Source: Pseudovirgaria hyperparasitica (Eukaryota > Ascomycota > Dothideomycetes > Acrospermales > Acrospermaceae). From it: 64,000 nt of DNA. Both the position numbers and the translations under genes were made by a program. The notes beneath the pieces were generated by a model. The model was given only the letters and a program-made list of their open reading frames with translations, did no database searches and had not been told where the DNA came from. The stretch is taken from positions 1,093,459-1,157,458 of the forward strand of contig NW_022985558.1 in NCBI RefSeq assembly GCF_010093815.1. Reading direction: 5' to 3'. Numbering within the stretch: position 1 is the stretch's first letter; each line of letters starts with the position of its first letter. This document shows positions 32,608-45,617 of this stretch, in pieces.

Positions 32608-35600
32608 GGCGAGGTATCGCTTCCCCTTGTCACTTGCTGGTGCTCTTCAACCAGCAAATAGAGTTACGGTTAAGCTAGAGTATGGCGGTAATCGAATGGT
32701 GCAACGCGTCCACTGGTGTGTAGCTCTCGCCGTAAGCTTCAACCCATGAGATCAGCTTGTAATTTTACCGGAGGAATGTCGGTCGGGAAGATTAGGTAAG
32801 AATCAGGGTCCATGGTGCAGTCGCGCCACGTCAACAGACGACCTTCGACCTCCGAGCACCCCCTCCCCCCCTCCCCTGCTTTTCTTTCCGCTAGGTCCGC
32901 CTCGGCCGACCGATTTCTTACACTAAAGCACCCCCCGGGGTTCCATACTCTAACACCACGGCCTACTTTATTCACACCGATCACTTCTTCGTGCCGATCA
33001 TCGGTCCTATTCGGCTATTGCACCGTCGATGCCGCTTAAAGGTTTAGGCTGCCGGTGACCAAAACACTCCCGAATCGGCTTCGGCGACGGCTGATCATGT
33101 AAAGCGATTGATCACAGCCATTCCCTCCTATCACCAGCAGAGAGCTTCTAGCCATCAATCGACCGCAGCAGCTGTATGTGTGTGGGACATACCTTCGCCT
33201 CCACGGCCTCGAGGCTGAAGGACTTAACAAGCGCACTGTGGAGATATTTGGATCAGCCAAGCCAAGCACGAATGTTGTTGGACCATCTAGAAGCTCTGTA
33301 TACAAGTAAAGTGATTGAATCAGGAGTATCAGCCAGGATTCCAGTCACCTACGGATACTCAACATGAACCGGGGTAACTGACCCTTCCATACAGAACAGC
33401 AATCTCGAGTGACCCTTCAAGAATCCTATACAGGTACCAGACGGCAGATACGAGGAATGCTGCTGAGGCTGCTTAGCAATGAATTTGCGCCCATCAGAAA
33501 GCACTAATAACTTTCTCACTCCGAGCACTCCGAGCGCTCAGACTCCCTCCCGCAAGACTACCCGCAAAGCCGTAGGCCTAGGTGTGAACGTAACGGACAA
33601 GACACAACCATAAACGCATTTCGTTTCGCTCGTGCCTGTAGTCTGGGATCATACCTGTACCTCCGAATGTAGGCGCAGATTCCAGACCCAGGTCCACAGG
33701 TCTGGAAATAGGAATGCATGCTGCTGCACTGCAACAAAGGGACCTCGAGTGTCGTGTCAGCAAGGGTCCGCAACAATCCCCCGGACCCAGGAGACAGGTT
33801 CCAGGCCAGGGCACGTATGGTGATAGGAGCACACCACCACCATCTGCGACTCTCCTGTCATTTGTGTGCTATCGCGCGCGACCACGTTGTCAGCAATGGA
33901 CGGGCCGCAGACTCTGCATTTTCTTGATAACGATAGGTAGCAGACAGCCAAGGAAAAATAAACGTGCAGAAACAAGCTGAAGCTAACGTCAGTCTCCGAC
34001 TGCCATGCATGGCTCGATCGAAGCCTCGAACACGACCACGCAATACTCCTATTGGGATACTGCGTCGACAAAACTAGGCGGAGAAGACTCCGGAATGACC
34101 GCCCCATGCTGTCAATCTCTCAGCATGGAATCCATAATCTGGACACATGGATGCTAGGCAACAGTGTTAATATTTACAGCTGCGCGTGCCGGTCAGCAAA
34201 CAAGGGTTGTGCCCAGAATAGGTTCATCGACTCCCGACGTCCCAGAACATTCACCTCTTACAACCAACCCCACGAGGTTTCCAGGATAGACGTCCATGTC
34301 ATCCGATGCCTCGGGTGGATAGATGACGCGATTGGAACACTCACTACATGCCTGTCGGTGTCGCTGTATGCAACGTTATCATCATCATATCGGCGTCGTC
34401 GAATGCAACATCACTGTTGTAGCAAGTCTCCATCATGTTTGTGTATGTGTGCAAGGGAGCGGTGTCTATATCCGTCTCCTACCTATCACGTAGAAGATGA
34501 CCCCGTATCGTGGCACAACGATTACGCCAATTCTGCTACAGCATCCAGCTGCTCTCATCCATCCAGTTGGCCGCAACGTTATGTCATGACTTCATTGTGT
34601 TCACTCGGGAGTGCACTAGCAACACACCTAAGCATCGCACCTATCACCTTTTGCAAAGGGCGCAAAGATAGGTAGGTAGGCAGGCAGCAGAGTTCTAGAT
34701 GCATTGTACCCCCATTGGCTTTTTACGCCATCAGCTTCGGATTGGCTATACTCGTTCGACCTCTGTCGACCTGCGTTGCCCACCCCGCCTTGACCTCTTT
34801 TAAACACTCCTGTAACTATTGGTGCATCCCCCTTCGTTATTCTAACGAGAAACTCAAAGATCAATGGAGTATGTAGTAAATAGGATCATTATTTTCCAGA
34901 CAGCATATACTGTCTGGATATCAATCAAGACCGTAAAGACGCTCTCAGATGCGCGATATCGTATTTAGAAAATCGTAAACTCATGTCGCTCGCTCTTTGT
35001 GGTATTCCCTTCAGAACCAAGACTCCAAAAACTCCACTTGCCATCCGATCAAACTAGCATCTGCAATACACCCACACACTCGCACACTCACTCACTCATT
35101 TACATTGCGTCGTATCCCACTAATGTTTCTACTGCGTATTCTTTTCTGAGCCGTACCGGGCTAGTCTGATCTCCACCTCTTCGCAAAACTAATTCACAAG
35201 AATAGAAGCCGTCATAGAATATGTAACAGAACGCAAAGCCAACAAAAGCATGGCATACAGACAAAGTCAAGAGACCCCGGATAAGAATGAGAACGTGCTG
35301 CATCCCTTCGATATGGTCAGGCGTGTCCTTCTGCTGGCCGTAGCACAACGGTGTTTTACCCGAGCGCTAGCTGCGGCTGAATGATGGTATGCATGTAATG
35401 CCTGTTGCAAATGGAAATACCTTGGAATTCTATGCACCACCCATTGCGCATGCCCAGTTGTGTAGTAAGCAAGTAAGTGCACGAGTGTGCCAAAAACAAG
35501 ATATGAAGTCGCACGATGGGTACCGTGGCGTGGCATAGCTTTGCAGGCATAGGATAGCCCATGGCACCATGCCCACAGCCCTCTGCATCGGTTGGTAGGA

Positions 35601-35693
35601 CACCACGAGCAAGTATGACGAGGCACCGAAGATGTGCTCTCTGTGTGCAGGAGAATAGGGAGTAGAGTGCGAGTCGAAGTGAGTTCTGGAACT
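32608..35693. other. intergenic region, about 3.1 kb
   Basis: No gene is recognised. The left end is the UCH37 gene promoter and the right end should hold the 3' UTR of the Zn2Cys6 gene. A C/T-rich run lies near 32857-32890. The longest ORF here (34052-34675, plus) has random-looking composition. Confidence 0.5.
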
Positions 35694-37797
35694 TCATCCT
35701 GCAGGCGGGTGCTGCCGAGCCGACCAATGGTGATTCGCCGGGGCGCCGGGTGGATAAGGAGGATTATACTGCTGTTGCTGTTGCTGATGCTGTTGCTGTT
35801 GTTGCGGGCGCGCCGCCGGAGTTTGGCCCCTGTGTCCAAGCATCTGGTCCATTATCGACGGCAGCTGCATGGTAATAGCAGGAGTAGCAGGAGTAGTAGC
35901 AGCAGCAGCAGTAGCAGCATGGCGCGCGGGCGAGAGGCGGTGCCTGCAACACAAAAACATCGTTCAGCGTCTATTCTCTGCTTACGTCCAGACGGCGGGA
36001 GTGGACACGAACCCGCTGTAAGCAAGCTGTACGCCGGGGTAGGGCGTGTACGCTGCTGCTGCTGCTACTGCTGCCACCTCTTCCTGCGATACCGGATATG
36101 AGAGCGCGGGCGCAGTAGGCGGGAGATGTGGCGAGATGTAACCGGCGCTGTTGGTGATGCTGTTGCTGCTGATGGACATGCCACTGTAGTCGATGCTCGT
36201 TGGTCGCGAGTCGTAGGGATTGGACTGGCCGTAGTAGCTTAGGGGCGATGGTGCAGCAGGGGACAAGGAGGGTCCAGAGCCTACGAGATCGAATGGCCCT
36301 GCAAGATTGAGCTGTGCGGCGCTGGGATCGTAGTATGAGGGTGAAGTATGCAGTGCACCAAGATTATCACGCTGGCGCCGGGCTCTATAGCTTGCTGCAG
36401 TTTCTCTGGGAAAGCCAATGCATGTTACTGCTGCGGACACAGCAGCGTCGTAAGCGTTTTCGACCTGGTAGGTTGCGATAGTTGCGAGGATTGCTTCGAG
36501 TGGTTGTAGAGCGAAAGATGCGCAGAAGGCATGTCCTACGTCTGGAAACATGGGCTCGAGAGCCAGCGCTGTGGCGTAGAAGTAGGCAATGACAGTGAGA
36601 ACCATGGCGTCATTGCGGCGAACAGCGAGCAGTGAGATGGGAACCCAGAACAGCCACTTCCGGAGGGCGTAAAGTTGGCTGAACTGTTCGTCAAGTGCTT
36701 GAGCAGGTGTAGAATTTTGTAGACGCTCAATGAATCCAAGAAGTTGCTCGACCCATTTTCGTTCCTGGTCGTAGTGATTGAGATATGCAAGAAGGTATCG
36801 AAGGCAGCTGTGGATATGTTGTAGGGTGTTGAGGTGGTCACGGTGAGTGTCAGGGGTTACGACGGTTCCGTTTGGATTCATGTATTGTTGTGAATATCTC
36901 GAGCTTGCATCGTTTAGGTAATCCGCGAATATGGATTCATTCTTCCATGCTTGCATTGCATTCATAATCTTAAGGTATATGTGAGTCGTTGATATCGTTG
37001 GTCCTGATGGATGACTTACGTGACTTGAATTTGCCACAAGGGTAGACCACCCACGCCAGTCTGTTGCTACCCATTGCAACAACATGGATGAGGCTAATAA
37101 AGCATCCGCATTCGATCGATTGACGTTGCCAACCTCTTGCTGGACATCTCGTAGTGCAAGACTAGCGTAGTAGCCAGCCAGATGCCGCGTTTCCGATGAT
37201 TGAGATATCCAGGCTAGATGGGACGCCGAGAATGCTAGCATCGCGTGCATGACATGCGCATGCGAGGCGCCCAGGGAAATCACTCTGCTATCGTCAGGTC
37301 TCTGGCACCGACAGGTTTGACTTCGCTTACTGTGGGAGACAATCGGTCCATACTGTCAACTTTGTTGACCGATTTCGTAACATCTCATTGGTTATCGAGC
37401 ACAAGTGATGTATAAGACGAAGCTCCGTCTTTGAGTATGAATGCCACTGGGGCTGTGGATACACTCTGAGCTCCGGGAATGGGAACTCCCCATTTCGCAG
37501 CCAGATATCCACGGTTTGTTCTATCTCTTTAGTCCAGAGCAGATTGGCGCTGGCTGTACCATCGAAACCGCCTGGTGATGATACACTGGGACTATCCATG
37601 TAATCACACCTGACCTGATGTTTGGTACAATTTCGACTGTAGAATAAATATTAGCAATGTCCCATATCTGCTCGTTCAAACACTTACCATTGTGGGAATG
37701 CTTCATCACAGCGGATATGCCTCTTCTTGCACGTACGACAGCCTTTCCTTGACTTAGTATGACTGCGACGAGAAGGACCACCTCCAGGACCGGCCAT
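35694..37797 (-). CDS. Zn2Cys6 transcription factor with a glutamine-rich tail (637 aa)
   Basis: The model has five exons: 37797-37688, 37636-37331, 37284-37020, 36968-35986 and 35943-35694, all in phase. The binuclear zinc cluster is at residues 20-47 with cysteines 20, 23, 30, 37, 40 and 47, preceded by a basic RRSHTKSRKG. The rest resembles the Upc2-like class of fungal regulators (ASHAHVMHAMLAFSASHLAW). The last exon encodes Ala-rich and Gln-rich stretches (QQQQQHQQQQQQ) ending in a Pro-rich tail, which might act as an activation domain. Intron 2 has a tandem TAGCAG acceptor, so a one-codon change is possible. Intron 3 (51 nt) keeps the frame and has no stop. The target genes cannot be told from sequence. 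Both metal-binding and middle domains look whole. Confidence 0.87.
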
Positions 37798-39511
37798 GTT
37801 GTGTAGTAAAGTTGATGGTTTGTTTGATGTTAATGTTAGATAGGGCGTCGTTGAGTGAAGAGATGAGGTATGACTAGGCTCAAGACAAAAGCGGGTAGTC
37901 CGTATATGAATTATCAACGTCCACTAGCCAAGCCAGAAAAAAAATAGAGTCAGTTCGAACGCGGGGCTGGAATAGCTGTGTTCGGCGAAGATCTTCGGAA
38001 GTGTAAATTGAAACAGGTGAGCGTGGCAGCCGGTGGTTAAAAGCCCCCGGCCACGAACGACGACAGCTGAAGTCTATGTGCTAAAATCGACTCGTGTAAT
38101 CTTTCTGTAACTGTAGGCTTAAATGTGACCAGTGGATAAGGTAGGGCTGATTTGCAGTTTCAACGCTGTGTCGGGGTGAATTCAGGGACAATTACTGCTT
38201 TAGGGTTGACTGGATGGATGTGCGACAACGTCGAATTTCAGTGAATGTGACGTTGATTGCTGTCACCGTGGAGAAGTCGCGCCCGGAATGAGGTGAGCCA
38301 CTCACGAGGCTGTTTTGATGAGAGTTTCCGTGTGACTGACCACGAGCTGGTAAGACTTGAGTCAATAGCTCAGGCAGACTTGTCAGGACCAGGGTTTGTA
38401 TATCGAGTCCAGGAATAGAAGAGGAGGCAGTAACATGCCAGTCAAGCTGGAATATGACGCTGAAAAAGGATACAGGCTGCTTGAATCTAGATGGAGCAGC
38501 GAGGGTTGTTCGTATGACATAGCCCTCAGTGGTCCCGATGCCCCCGTGGTACTGGGAACTATTAGCTGAGTGAAGAACAAGCTCTATTCCGGTCGCATGG
38601 ACCGTCGCAGGAATCACTGGCAAGGCAAGGCAGCCATGTGCGGATAGGAAAAGCATGGGCTCCCGCTATGGCGTCTCATGCCGAGTCCGTGCCCAAATGA
38701 ATTATTGTGAGATGTGCGGCTACTAGTCAATCGACCCCCACAGAGCACTCCTTACACTTGGCCCATGTAGGTTTTGGCAATGCCTTTGACGATTGATAGC
38801 CTTGCTCTGGGCTCTAGTGTCTCGCTTATCACAGACGCCGTGCATAACATCAGAACGCCACGGCGCTGTCGAGACACTAGCAAGAATACTGGTCATCGCG
38901 CTACTGGCCGGTGAGTTGCTTGACTGCTGCACTGTCATGGGCTCGTGGGGAGACCAGAAGTCAGGGACCAAAGCACCTGGACTGTCGGGAGACCAAGCCG
39001 ACAAGAAGCATGCAGTACAGGCTGCGTGCTGACTGAGTGTATTCATTTCTTCAAAGGTTGAGTCAAGACCTGGCCTTGGCCGCTTTAAACTGTAGGCCAG
39101 GCCGAGAATGGCCACGAAACTGGATTACTGTGTGGATATGCTCGGGGGGAGGGGTGTCCATGTAGGTAACGCAGGGGGTGACGATGCAGCTAGCACACGA
39201 TCAACAGCCATACAGCGAGTCTTTTGGGTGTACCAACAAACTTATACAGCTTGTATGTGTATGGTTAGAAGCTGTAATCTGAACGGCCAACATGGCACAA
39301 AGGTCAGAGTGTGTTTTAGTGGCAGTACAGCGCAAGTCGAAGCTATGCCAGAGATTGGCACGTAGGGACAGACTACAGCGAGTCTGCCCGGTTGTGACCA
39401 GACTTCGGATGCAATGTTATGCCTCCATGTGGTAAGGAGCGAGTGGCCTGCGTTGGGTCGTGTGCTTGTAGTCGAGGGACATATGACGGTGATGCAAGTA
39501 AAATAAGCGGA

Positions 39512-39528
39512 GGGGGGGGGGGGGGGGG
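39512..39528 (+). repeat. homopolymer of 17 G
   Basis: Seventeen consecutive Gs are present. Such long G runs are rare in fungal genomes, and their length is easily misread by sequencing. Confidence 0.85.
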
Positions 39529-41462
39529 TTCATGTATTCGAGGGAGTGATTGGAAGGAAAAAGGTAGAGGAGAAGTTGTAGAAGCTTTGACACAATTCCG
39601 CCAACGTGGTAGGTTTTGCTACTAAATTTACGCCCCGGCGCCCCCATAAATGGTCGTCCGATTTCCTCTTTGACCGGCACAAGATTGTATGGGATTGTGT
39701 TGAGTATTCCGATACAGCAAGCACTTATAGGCGAAACATAATGCGTGTGATGAATAGTCACTGAATTTAAACTTTGACTACGCTACCCAATCCCTATGGG
39801 AGCCAGGATGGATGGACATGATGCCCACGAATAATATGCATCCGTCAAAATTATATTCTCCCCGCAACTTCACAAACTTAGGTACTTTTAGTGAGCGTCT
39901 TACCTAATAAGGTAAAGAAGCATGCAATGGTAACTGGTTATATACTCTCTGGCATTGCTGATCGCCCGCTAGCATAGTGTCTGTCAATAACATCATAACA
40001 TTATGCAAACCTTAATGCCCCCTCGCCCCGTGCGCCTAATTACCAGTATGTATGTATCTGTATCTGAACTCCAAGCGGGGCCAAGCTTTTTTCTAGTGGC
40101 ACGAGTACCGAAACTAAGGCTTGCCAGCGCGACGATGCCTGGCGGTTGCGGCGCCTCTGAGCCCATCGCCGTCCTTTCTCGCCTTTGACCCCCCAAATCA
40201 GTAATTGTAAACGGGTTGATCCCCACCTCCGCCTGGTCATGCACCTGTCACAATTCTTGATGGCTTGGGAGAGGAAAGCGAGCAGCCTCCACCAGTTAAG
40301 CCTCCACCAAGCTTGCAAGCAGCAGATCAGCCGCTGCGCAGGGGGTGGAACAGGGTGAAGCGATGGCGTCCGATGCTTGACTTTACAGCTTTTCCAGTTC
40401 ATTGTGGGCGGACCATCTCTATGAGCCTCGATGCTTGGCCTCCGAAAGATTGTTTTCGCAAAAAGCTTGAGGGTTTGGATAACAGGTAATAGTGCTGTTG
40501 ATCGCGTCTGAAACACACTTTGACAGCTGAAACAGATGCATCTCCGACCTCATCGATGTGCACTGCCATCTTCAGAACAGCATCACAGTTAGGTCTTGCA
40601 GTCGCTCTGATCAAACATACATCATCATGAAGTCTATCTATCAAAGCACCAACTCACAAGCGATGGTCTCATCGGTCAGACGACGTCCTAACAGACGCAC
40701 TCATATGTTGGAACACAATGCAAGCCAAGTAAAGGCCACTCCACAACCCGTGTGTCATGATACCTCTTAGGAGTCAGGCCGACACTCGAACGCCGATACA
40801 AGCTTCGACTTCGCTTGCAGAATAATTGCTTGAAGCAACAGTTCTTCATATGTGTCCCAACTGCCTAATCATCAAGAATATGCATGAACAACATGTATGC
40901 CTGTTCAAACATTACTGGTGATCGACGTCTAAACCAAAAGAAGCTTGATGTATTTCTAGTTTTATGGAAAGCTCCTTGGGGGCCAAATAACGACCGGATA
41001 ACCCGTACCGTTACCAAGTAAACAACCACCGGTATAGAAAACCAAACCACATAGCCACCTGAGTGACCACCTAATATCTACAACCATATCCACAGCATCT
41101 GTGCCTACACACAAACCAGCCCACAATCAGCATTCCCCAAAACAGCCAACGCTCCCGGACCACCAACCACCACCCACCTGCTCTACTAACTCGCCCGTGC
41201 TCGGCCGACCAGTCTAGAACTACGGGCGGCCCAACACCCCATCCCATCCCGCATACCACCTACCAAGATACCCGATCTTTTCCTATTCGTGCCCCGATTG
41301 CGCTAATATTTCGCTAAGGCCTTGGCTCAGCTCGACAGGGGTGCGCTGAGCAGATCTTGGCGGCCCGCACACCCCCAGGGGGGGCAGCAGCAGGTCTATT
41401 AATTATGTGCATTGTGTGTATGGGCGCGGCAAACAAAGACAGAGTTGGATGTCATAAACAGA

Positions 41463-41580
41463 TATATTGATAGATAGATAGGGAGGACAAGGATGCGATG
41501 CATGCTTCCATACACGGCGAGGCTGACTTCAATTCTCTGAATAGATAGATACATACCCTACATACAGACATACATACTAC
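41463..41580. repeat. GATA/CATA simple-repeat patches
   Basis: Short runs of TAGA (about 41470-41481 and 41542-41551) and CATA (to about 41578) occur close together, an imperfect tetranucleotide microsatellite area. Confidence 0.6.
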
Positions 41581-42341
41581 CCACAAACATGTTACGCACT
41601 GCAAACACACATCAATACATCACATCACCAGAGCAGTAGTTCTCACCTAAGCAGGACATAACATACATACAACCTCCCCCCAGCTCCGGGTTTCCGCCCA
41701 GAAGCCAACCCTGGCAAGTCGAAAACCACATTGACGTACGTGCCGTGCCTCACGATCAGACGAGTATCATTCGTCGTACATACTACATACAACAGAGATC
41801 ATTGAAAGAAGCCTGAAAAGACTATCTTCCGACTCTAGATTTACCTCACTATCTTACCTAGCCTCCACCTTCAATCCATCCCTTCCTCCATCCTCCTCCC
41901 ATCCTTCGCCTCCTATCGTGCTAAAGAAGGGAGCCGAAGGGACATACTAAGCGCATGAATAGCAAAATCTAAATGCAAGACTCGGCCGCGAAGACTTCAT
42001 GAACCCGCGTACTATCCCTACTAGCCGTCTGTTGGTGTGGCTCGTATATCTGCCTGCCTGCCTGCCTATCTATAAGAAGATCCTGTAGGAAGGCCATAAC
42101 CAAGCACAGGAGGTCGGTTAATTATGTGCCTCAACGACACCGCCGCGTGCGTGCTGTACCAATAGCCGTGTCATCTATTCTGATGAGCGAATAGTCAGAC
42201 GGAGCCGAAATCTGTTTGACTATGCTGAGAGATTTTTGTCGGCGCGCGCAGTGTGCCAGATCCATCACAGGTACAGAGAGGTATTGACCTCTTAGGGTTA
42301 CTGTAAAACTACCTAAAGCTACCTACAAGGGGTTGGGAACA

Positions 42342-42371
42342 ATCACCATCACCATCACCACCACCACCATC
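42342..42371 (+). repeat. (ATCACC)n microsatellite
   Basis: ATCACC repeats three times and passes into ACC repeats. It is 296 bp beyond the Kap104 stop codon, in non-coding DNA. Confidence 0.7.
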
Positions 42372-42666
42372 CTCGGTCGATCGTTCGAGACCGCCCACGC
42401 TACGCAGAAGTATATCCACGGACATTACCGTGGACATAGATCTCGCCAGGGTCGACGTGGTCCGGTCAACGAAGAAGGTCAAAGAACGCTGCAAAGTCTA
42501 TCATGCCCAATACCATCAATGCCTCACAACATCATCATGTAAATGTTTCTGAGATCATGCCTTCCTTTTGTGGAATGCTCCGATTGCCAATGCGCTTATA
42601 CCCCATCGACCACAATCGGGCCTTCCACACACGTTACGCCAAATATCCCGTTTCAAGTAAAGCTTT

Positions 42667-45617
42667 TCACACCCGGTAAGTTTGCCGTAACAGTTGCTCC
42701 TTCTCTGTGGGGAGCTGTTGGAGAAATCCATCGAAGTTGTTGATCATTCCCTTATACACGTCTATGGCCTATACAGATATTAGCTGGCGATTAACAAAGC
42801 GGAGGCAGTGGAAAGATGACTCACTTTTTGAAATGCAATTCGCCAATCGGCTGACGTGTCGGACGACCCGCTCTCGACGTGATGCTTGGGGGCGCTAGCA
42901 AGTTCCACGAAGAAATCTAACAGGCAGTGCTCCATGGCGGCCGGGTTGGCGAGAACCACGTTGATGAATCCGCTCAGCGCGTGGCTCTTCTCGTCTGTCC
43001 AGTCTACATGACTGATAATCTTGACGAAAGAGGGGCCGAATTGCGATAAGTGTGGGGCGAGTGCATCAGGGCAGCCAATGCCTAGTCTGCCTACGGCGAT
43101 TGCTGCATTCTCATTCAGAGAGATTGGAACCTTATTATTGAACAGAATAGCAGCCAAACGTTGTAATAAGCGTTCCACGTAGGGGGCCATGCCAGCGCCT
43201 CGCCTCATTGCAATCTCACCAGCGGACCAGCAAGCGTTATTGACGACTGAGTAGTTGGTCTGTTTAGCATCATTCAACACTTGGCTGAGCTCGAGTTGGG
43301 CTATCAGAATCTCCAATATCGATGGCAAGTATTCCTGAAGTTGATCAAAGACGTAAATGGCGCAATCGCCTAGAAGGGCGTATGCCGACTGTCGAACATC
43401 GTTGTTGCCATCGTCCATGCAGTACGCTATCAGTCTGAAAAGATTTGGTTGAGAAGTAGCAACAAGGTCTGTAATATTCGTACTGTCCAAAGACTGAATG
43501 ATCGCGCTCAGAAGGTCTAGACTCGTTACCAGAAAGTCTTTGTCTGGCGACTCAATCCCAGGATCTTGTTTCGCTAGCCAGTCTGCTTCCAGGTTCTGTT
43601 GAATGATGGTGATACATCGCGTGAAGATGGGTTTAGCAAAGGGTGCAAATTCGGATTTGAGAGCCGTTGCCACATAGGACAAGCATTCTAGCAACGGGAA
43701 CATCTCACGCGACTGATCCGAAACCTTGTTCCAGCGGTCTATCAGGGCTGGCATGAGTATTTGAATAAGCTCTGGTCGCGCAAGCGCCGGGCCTACATGT
43801 TCCGCGAGTGTTTGAACACAGTCATACAATATGAACATGTTTCGATCCTTGTATCGGGCAAAACATTCGACGAACTGTCGAACAATGACAGGGCAGTAGT
43901 TCTCGAGTGATCTCCCTGCCTTCTCTTCTAGATTTGCGAATGCTGATGCGGCAGCCTCTTGTACGCTTTTATTGCTGTCCAGCATTCGTCGAAGTATGCC
44001 GTCCATGACCGGAACGAAATATTGCTGTTGGCCATTCATATCGAGTTGTGATGCCCACCCTGAATAGCGACCAAGTGACCAGCAAGTAATCTTGCGAACT
44101 ACGGGCTGCTTATCATTAAGAAGTGATGTGAGGTAATTCGTCAAATCTGGTAGATGAGGCGTGACCACGTCCATACAGCCCTCGGCAATGGCACCGAGAG
44201 CAAGAACGGCGGCCTCGCGGTACGGCCACTCTGGGTGATTAAGATTGTTTTTGAGGTACTGTTGAGTCTCTTCAAACACTGGTTGGTGGAACACTGATGC
44301 CAGCACATCCAAGGCGGCCGCTGAGCATTTTCTAAGATTCCACTGCTCTTCTGGATCTCCAATGTCTGAGTCGTCGTAGTCCTCGATCTCACCATCACTG
44401 AGTTCGTTTTCATCAAAATTTGCGGCAGTCGATTTTCCAGATCCATTAGTGCTCGTATCGGTTTCACCATTCGTTGCAGCGGTCAATCGGGCGTCCTTAG
44501 TCGATGCAAATTGGGGCTTTATATCTTCCTGGTTGTCGTCTTCGTCCGCGTCATCCTCAGCTTCAGCTTCGAGTCGTTCCACTTCGTCCTTGTCGTATAC
44601 CATGCTGTCTAGAAGTACAGGCACGATCTGAGGCAGATAAGGGCCAAGATAATCTCGGAGATTCTCATCTTCACCGAGACATAGCCAGAATTCAGCAGCA
44701 TCGAGCGCAAGTTCAGGATCTTCTACAGTTCTCTGTTGTGAGACCATGAATTTTACAAGATCGTCAAGATGCGGAGCGATCCGCTCAGGGCTGATATCAG
44801 CAATATGAATAAAAGCACGGCATACGTGCTTTCGAACTTCGGTGTTCGGGTCCGCCGCGAGTTGCGAGAGTTGTGATAATAAGGCGTCAATGTTAGACAT
44901 GACCGCCGGAGGTTGATCTGCAATGAAAACATTCATGCTCGCTAACGCATTCGCACGCACTTTTGGCAGTGGGCTAGTTGTGAGCTGCAAGAATTTGGGA
45001 AACAGGTGATTTATCGGCCTTGTACCAGAATAATCTTTGTCTAGAGCTTTGGTGTTGTCTTCACATAGCTTGAGGAGGGCACCCATAGCCCCCTCCTGAG
45101 TCTGCTGTGTTGAATTACCGCTCTCGTTGCTGGCCAAGAGTATCAACTCTTGAAGAAGTTCCGGCCATCCCATGACTCCTCCCTGACGTATGATCTCTGT
45201 GACAACGTTTCCAGCATAGTTTCGCATGTTTGATTTAGGATCTTGAATCCCAAGTAGAACCATGGACTTGATGTAGTCTTTGCTTGACTGTGGGATTGCC
45301 TTATACGATGTCCGAACACCATTTTTCAGCATCATGGCGGCAGCGGCTCGCACAAGATCGACATACTCTGGGACTATGCTCGAGACCGTTGCGGCTCCAC
45401 TGTTTGCAAACAAGTATGCTAGATAGTTGTTGATGTCTGGGCTTGCTTTCGCTTGGTTCAGCATCTGCTAGGTATCAGACGTCTCCTTAGGTGATCGAGG
45501 CTTCATGATACCTACAATCTCCGCGTTTCTCATCACATTCTTGTCGGCATGATTGAGGGAATCTTGCAGATATTTTGCAAGCTGCTTCAGCGGCTCCTCC
45601 TGTGGTTCCCAAGCCAT
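42667..45617 (-). CDS. importin beta-2 / transportin (Kap104-type karyopherin, 947 aa)
   Basis: Kap104/transportin carries PY-NLS cargoes, such as mRNA-binding proteins, into the nucleus and releases them on RanGTP. The model has three exons: 45617-45516, 45464-42825 and 42768-42667. The first 34 residues (MAWEPQEEPLKQLAKYLQD) are split from the rest by a 51-nt intron. HEAT repeats follow throughout. The long acidic loop characteristic of transportin is at about residues 340-420 (NELSDGEIEDYDDSDIGD), followed by EEQWNLRKCSAAALDVLA. The last exon ends in FLQQLPTEKEQLLRQTYRV, a typical Kap104 C-terminus, joined across a 56-nt intron. The first intron ends in TAGCAG, so an extra Gln before MLNQAK is possible. 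Length is close to that of known members. Confidence 0.95.

Larger units (their letters stand above)
37798..42666. other. largest intergenic region, about 4.9 kb
   Basis: No protein gene is convincing. The left end is the promoter of the Zn2Cys6 gene and the right end should hold the Kap104 3' UTR. ORFs of 130-158 codons at 38192-38656, 38723-39115 and 40040-40516 (minus) have no motifs. The region holds a G17 run, an A/C-rich tract (41040-41280), GATA- and CATA-type simple repeats (41463-41580), CTGC repeats near 42051-42066, an (ATCACC)n repeat (42342-42371) and one TTAGGGTTA. It is the best place in the window for an unseen long non-coding RNA. Confidence 0.5.

Noticed and set aside
34052-34675. 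207-codon ORF on the plus strand
   Set aside because: No domain, many rare residues (Cys, His, Trp) in random order, and no splice or promoter support.
35267-35839. 190-codon ORF overlapping the 3' end of the Zn2Cys6 gene
   Set aside because: It is in another frame of the polyglutamine exon and its flank, where the repeat opens several frames.
37967-37985. TTCGAAC near 37971 as a tRNA T-arm
   Set aside because: The flanking bases cannot form the T-stem and no anticodon arm or acceptor stem is present.
38192-39115. ORFs of 154 and 130 codons on the minus strand
   Set aside because: They have an ATG but no motif, no supporting introns or neighbours, and composition like random sequence.
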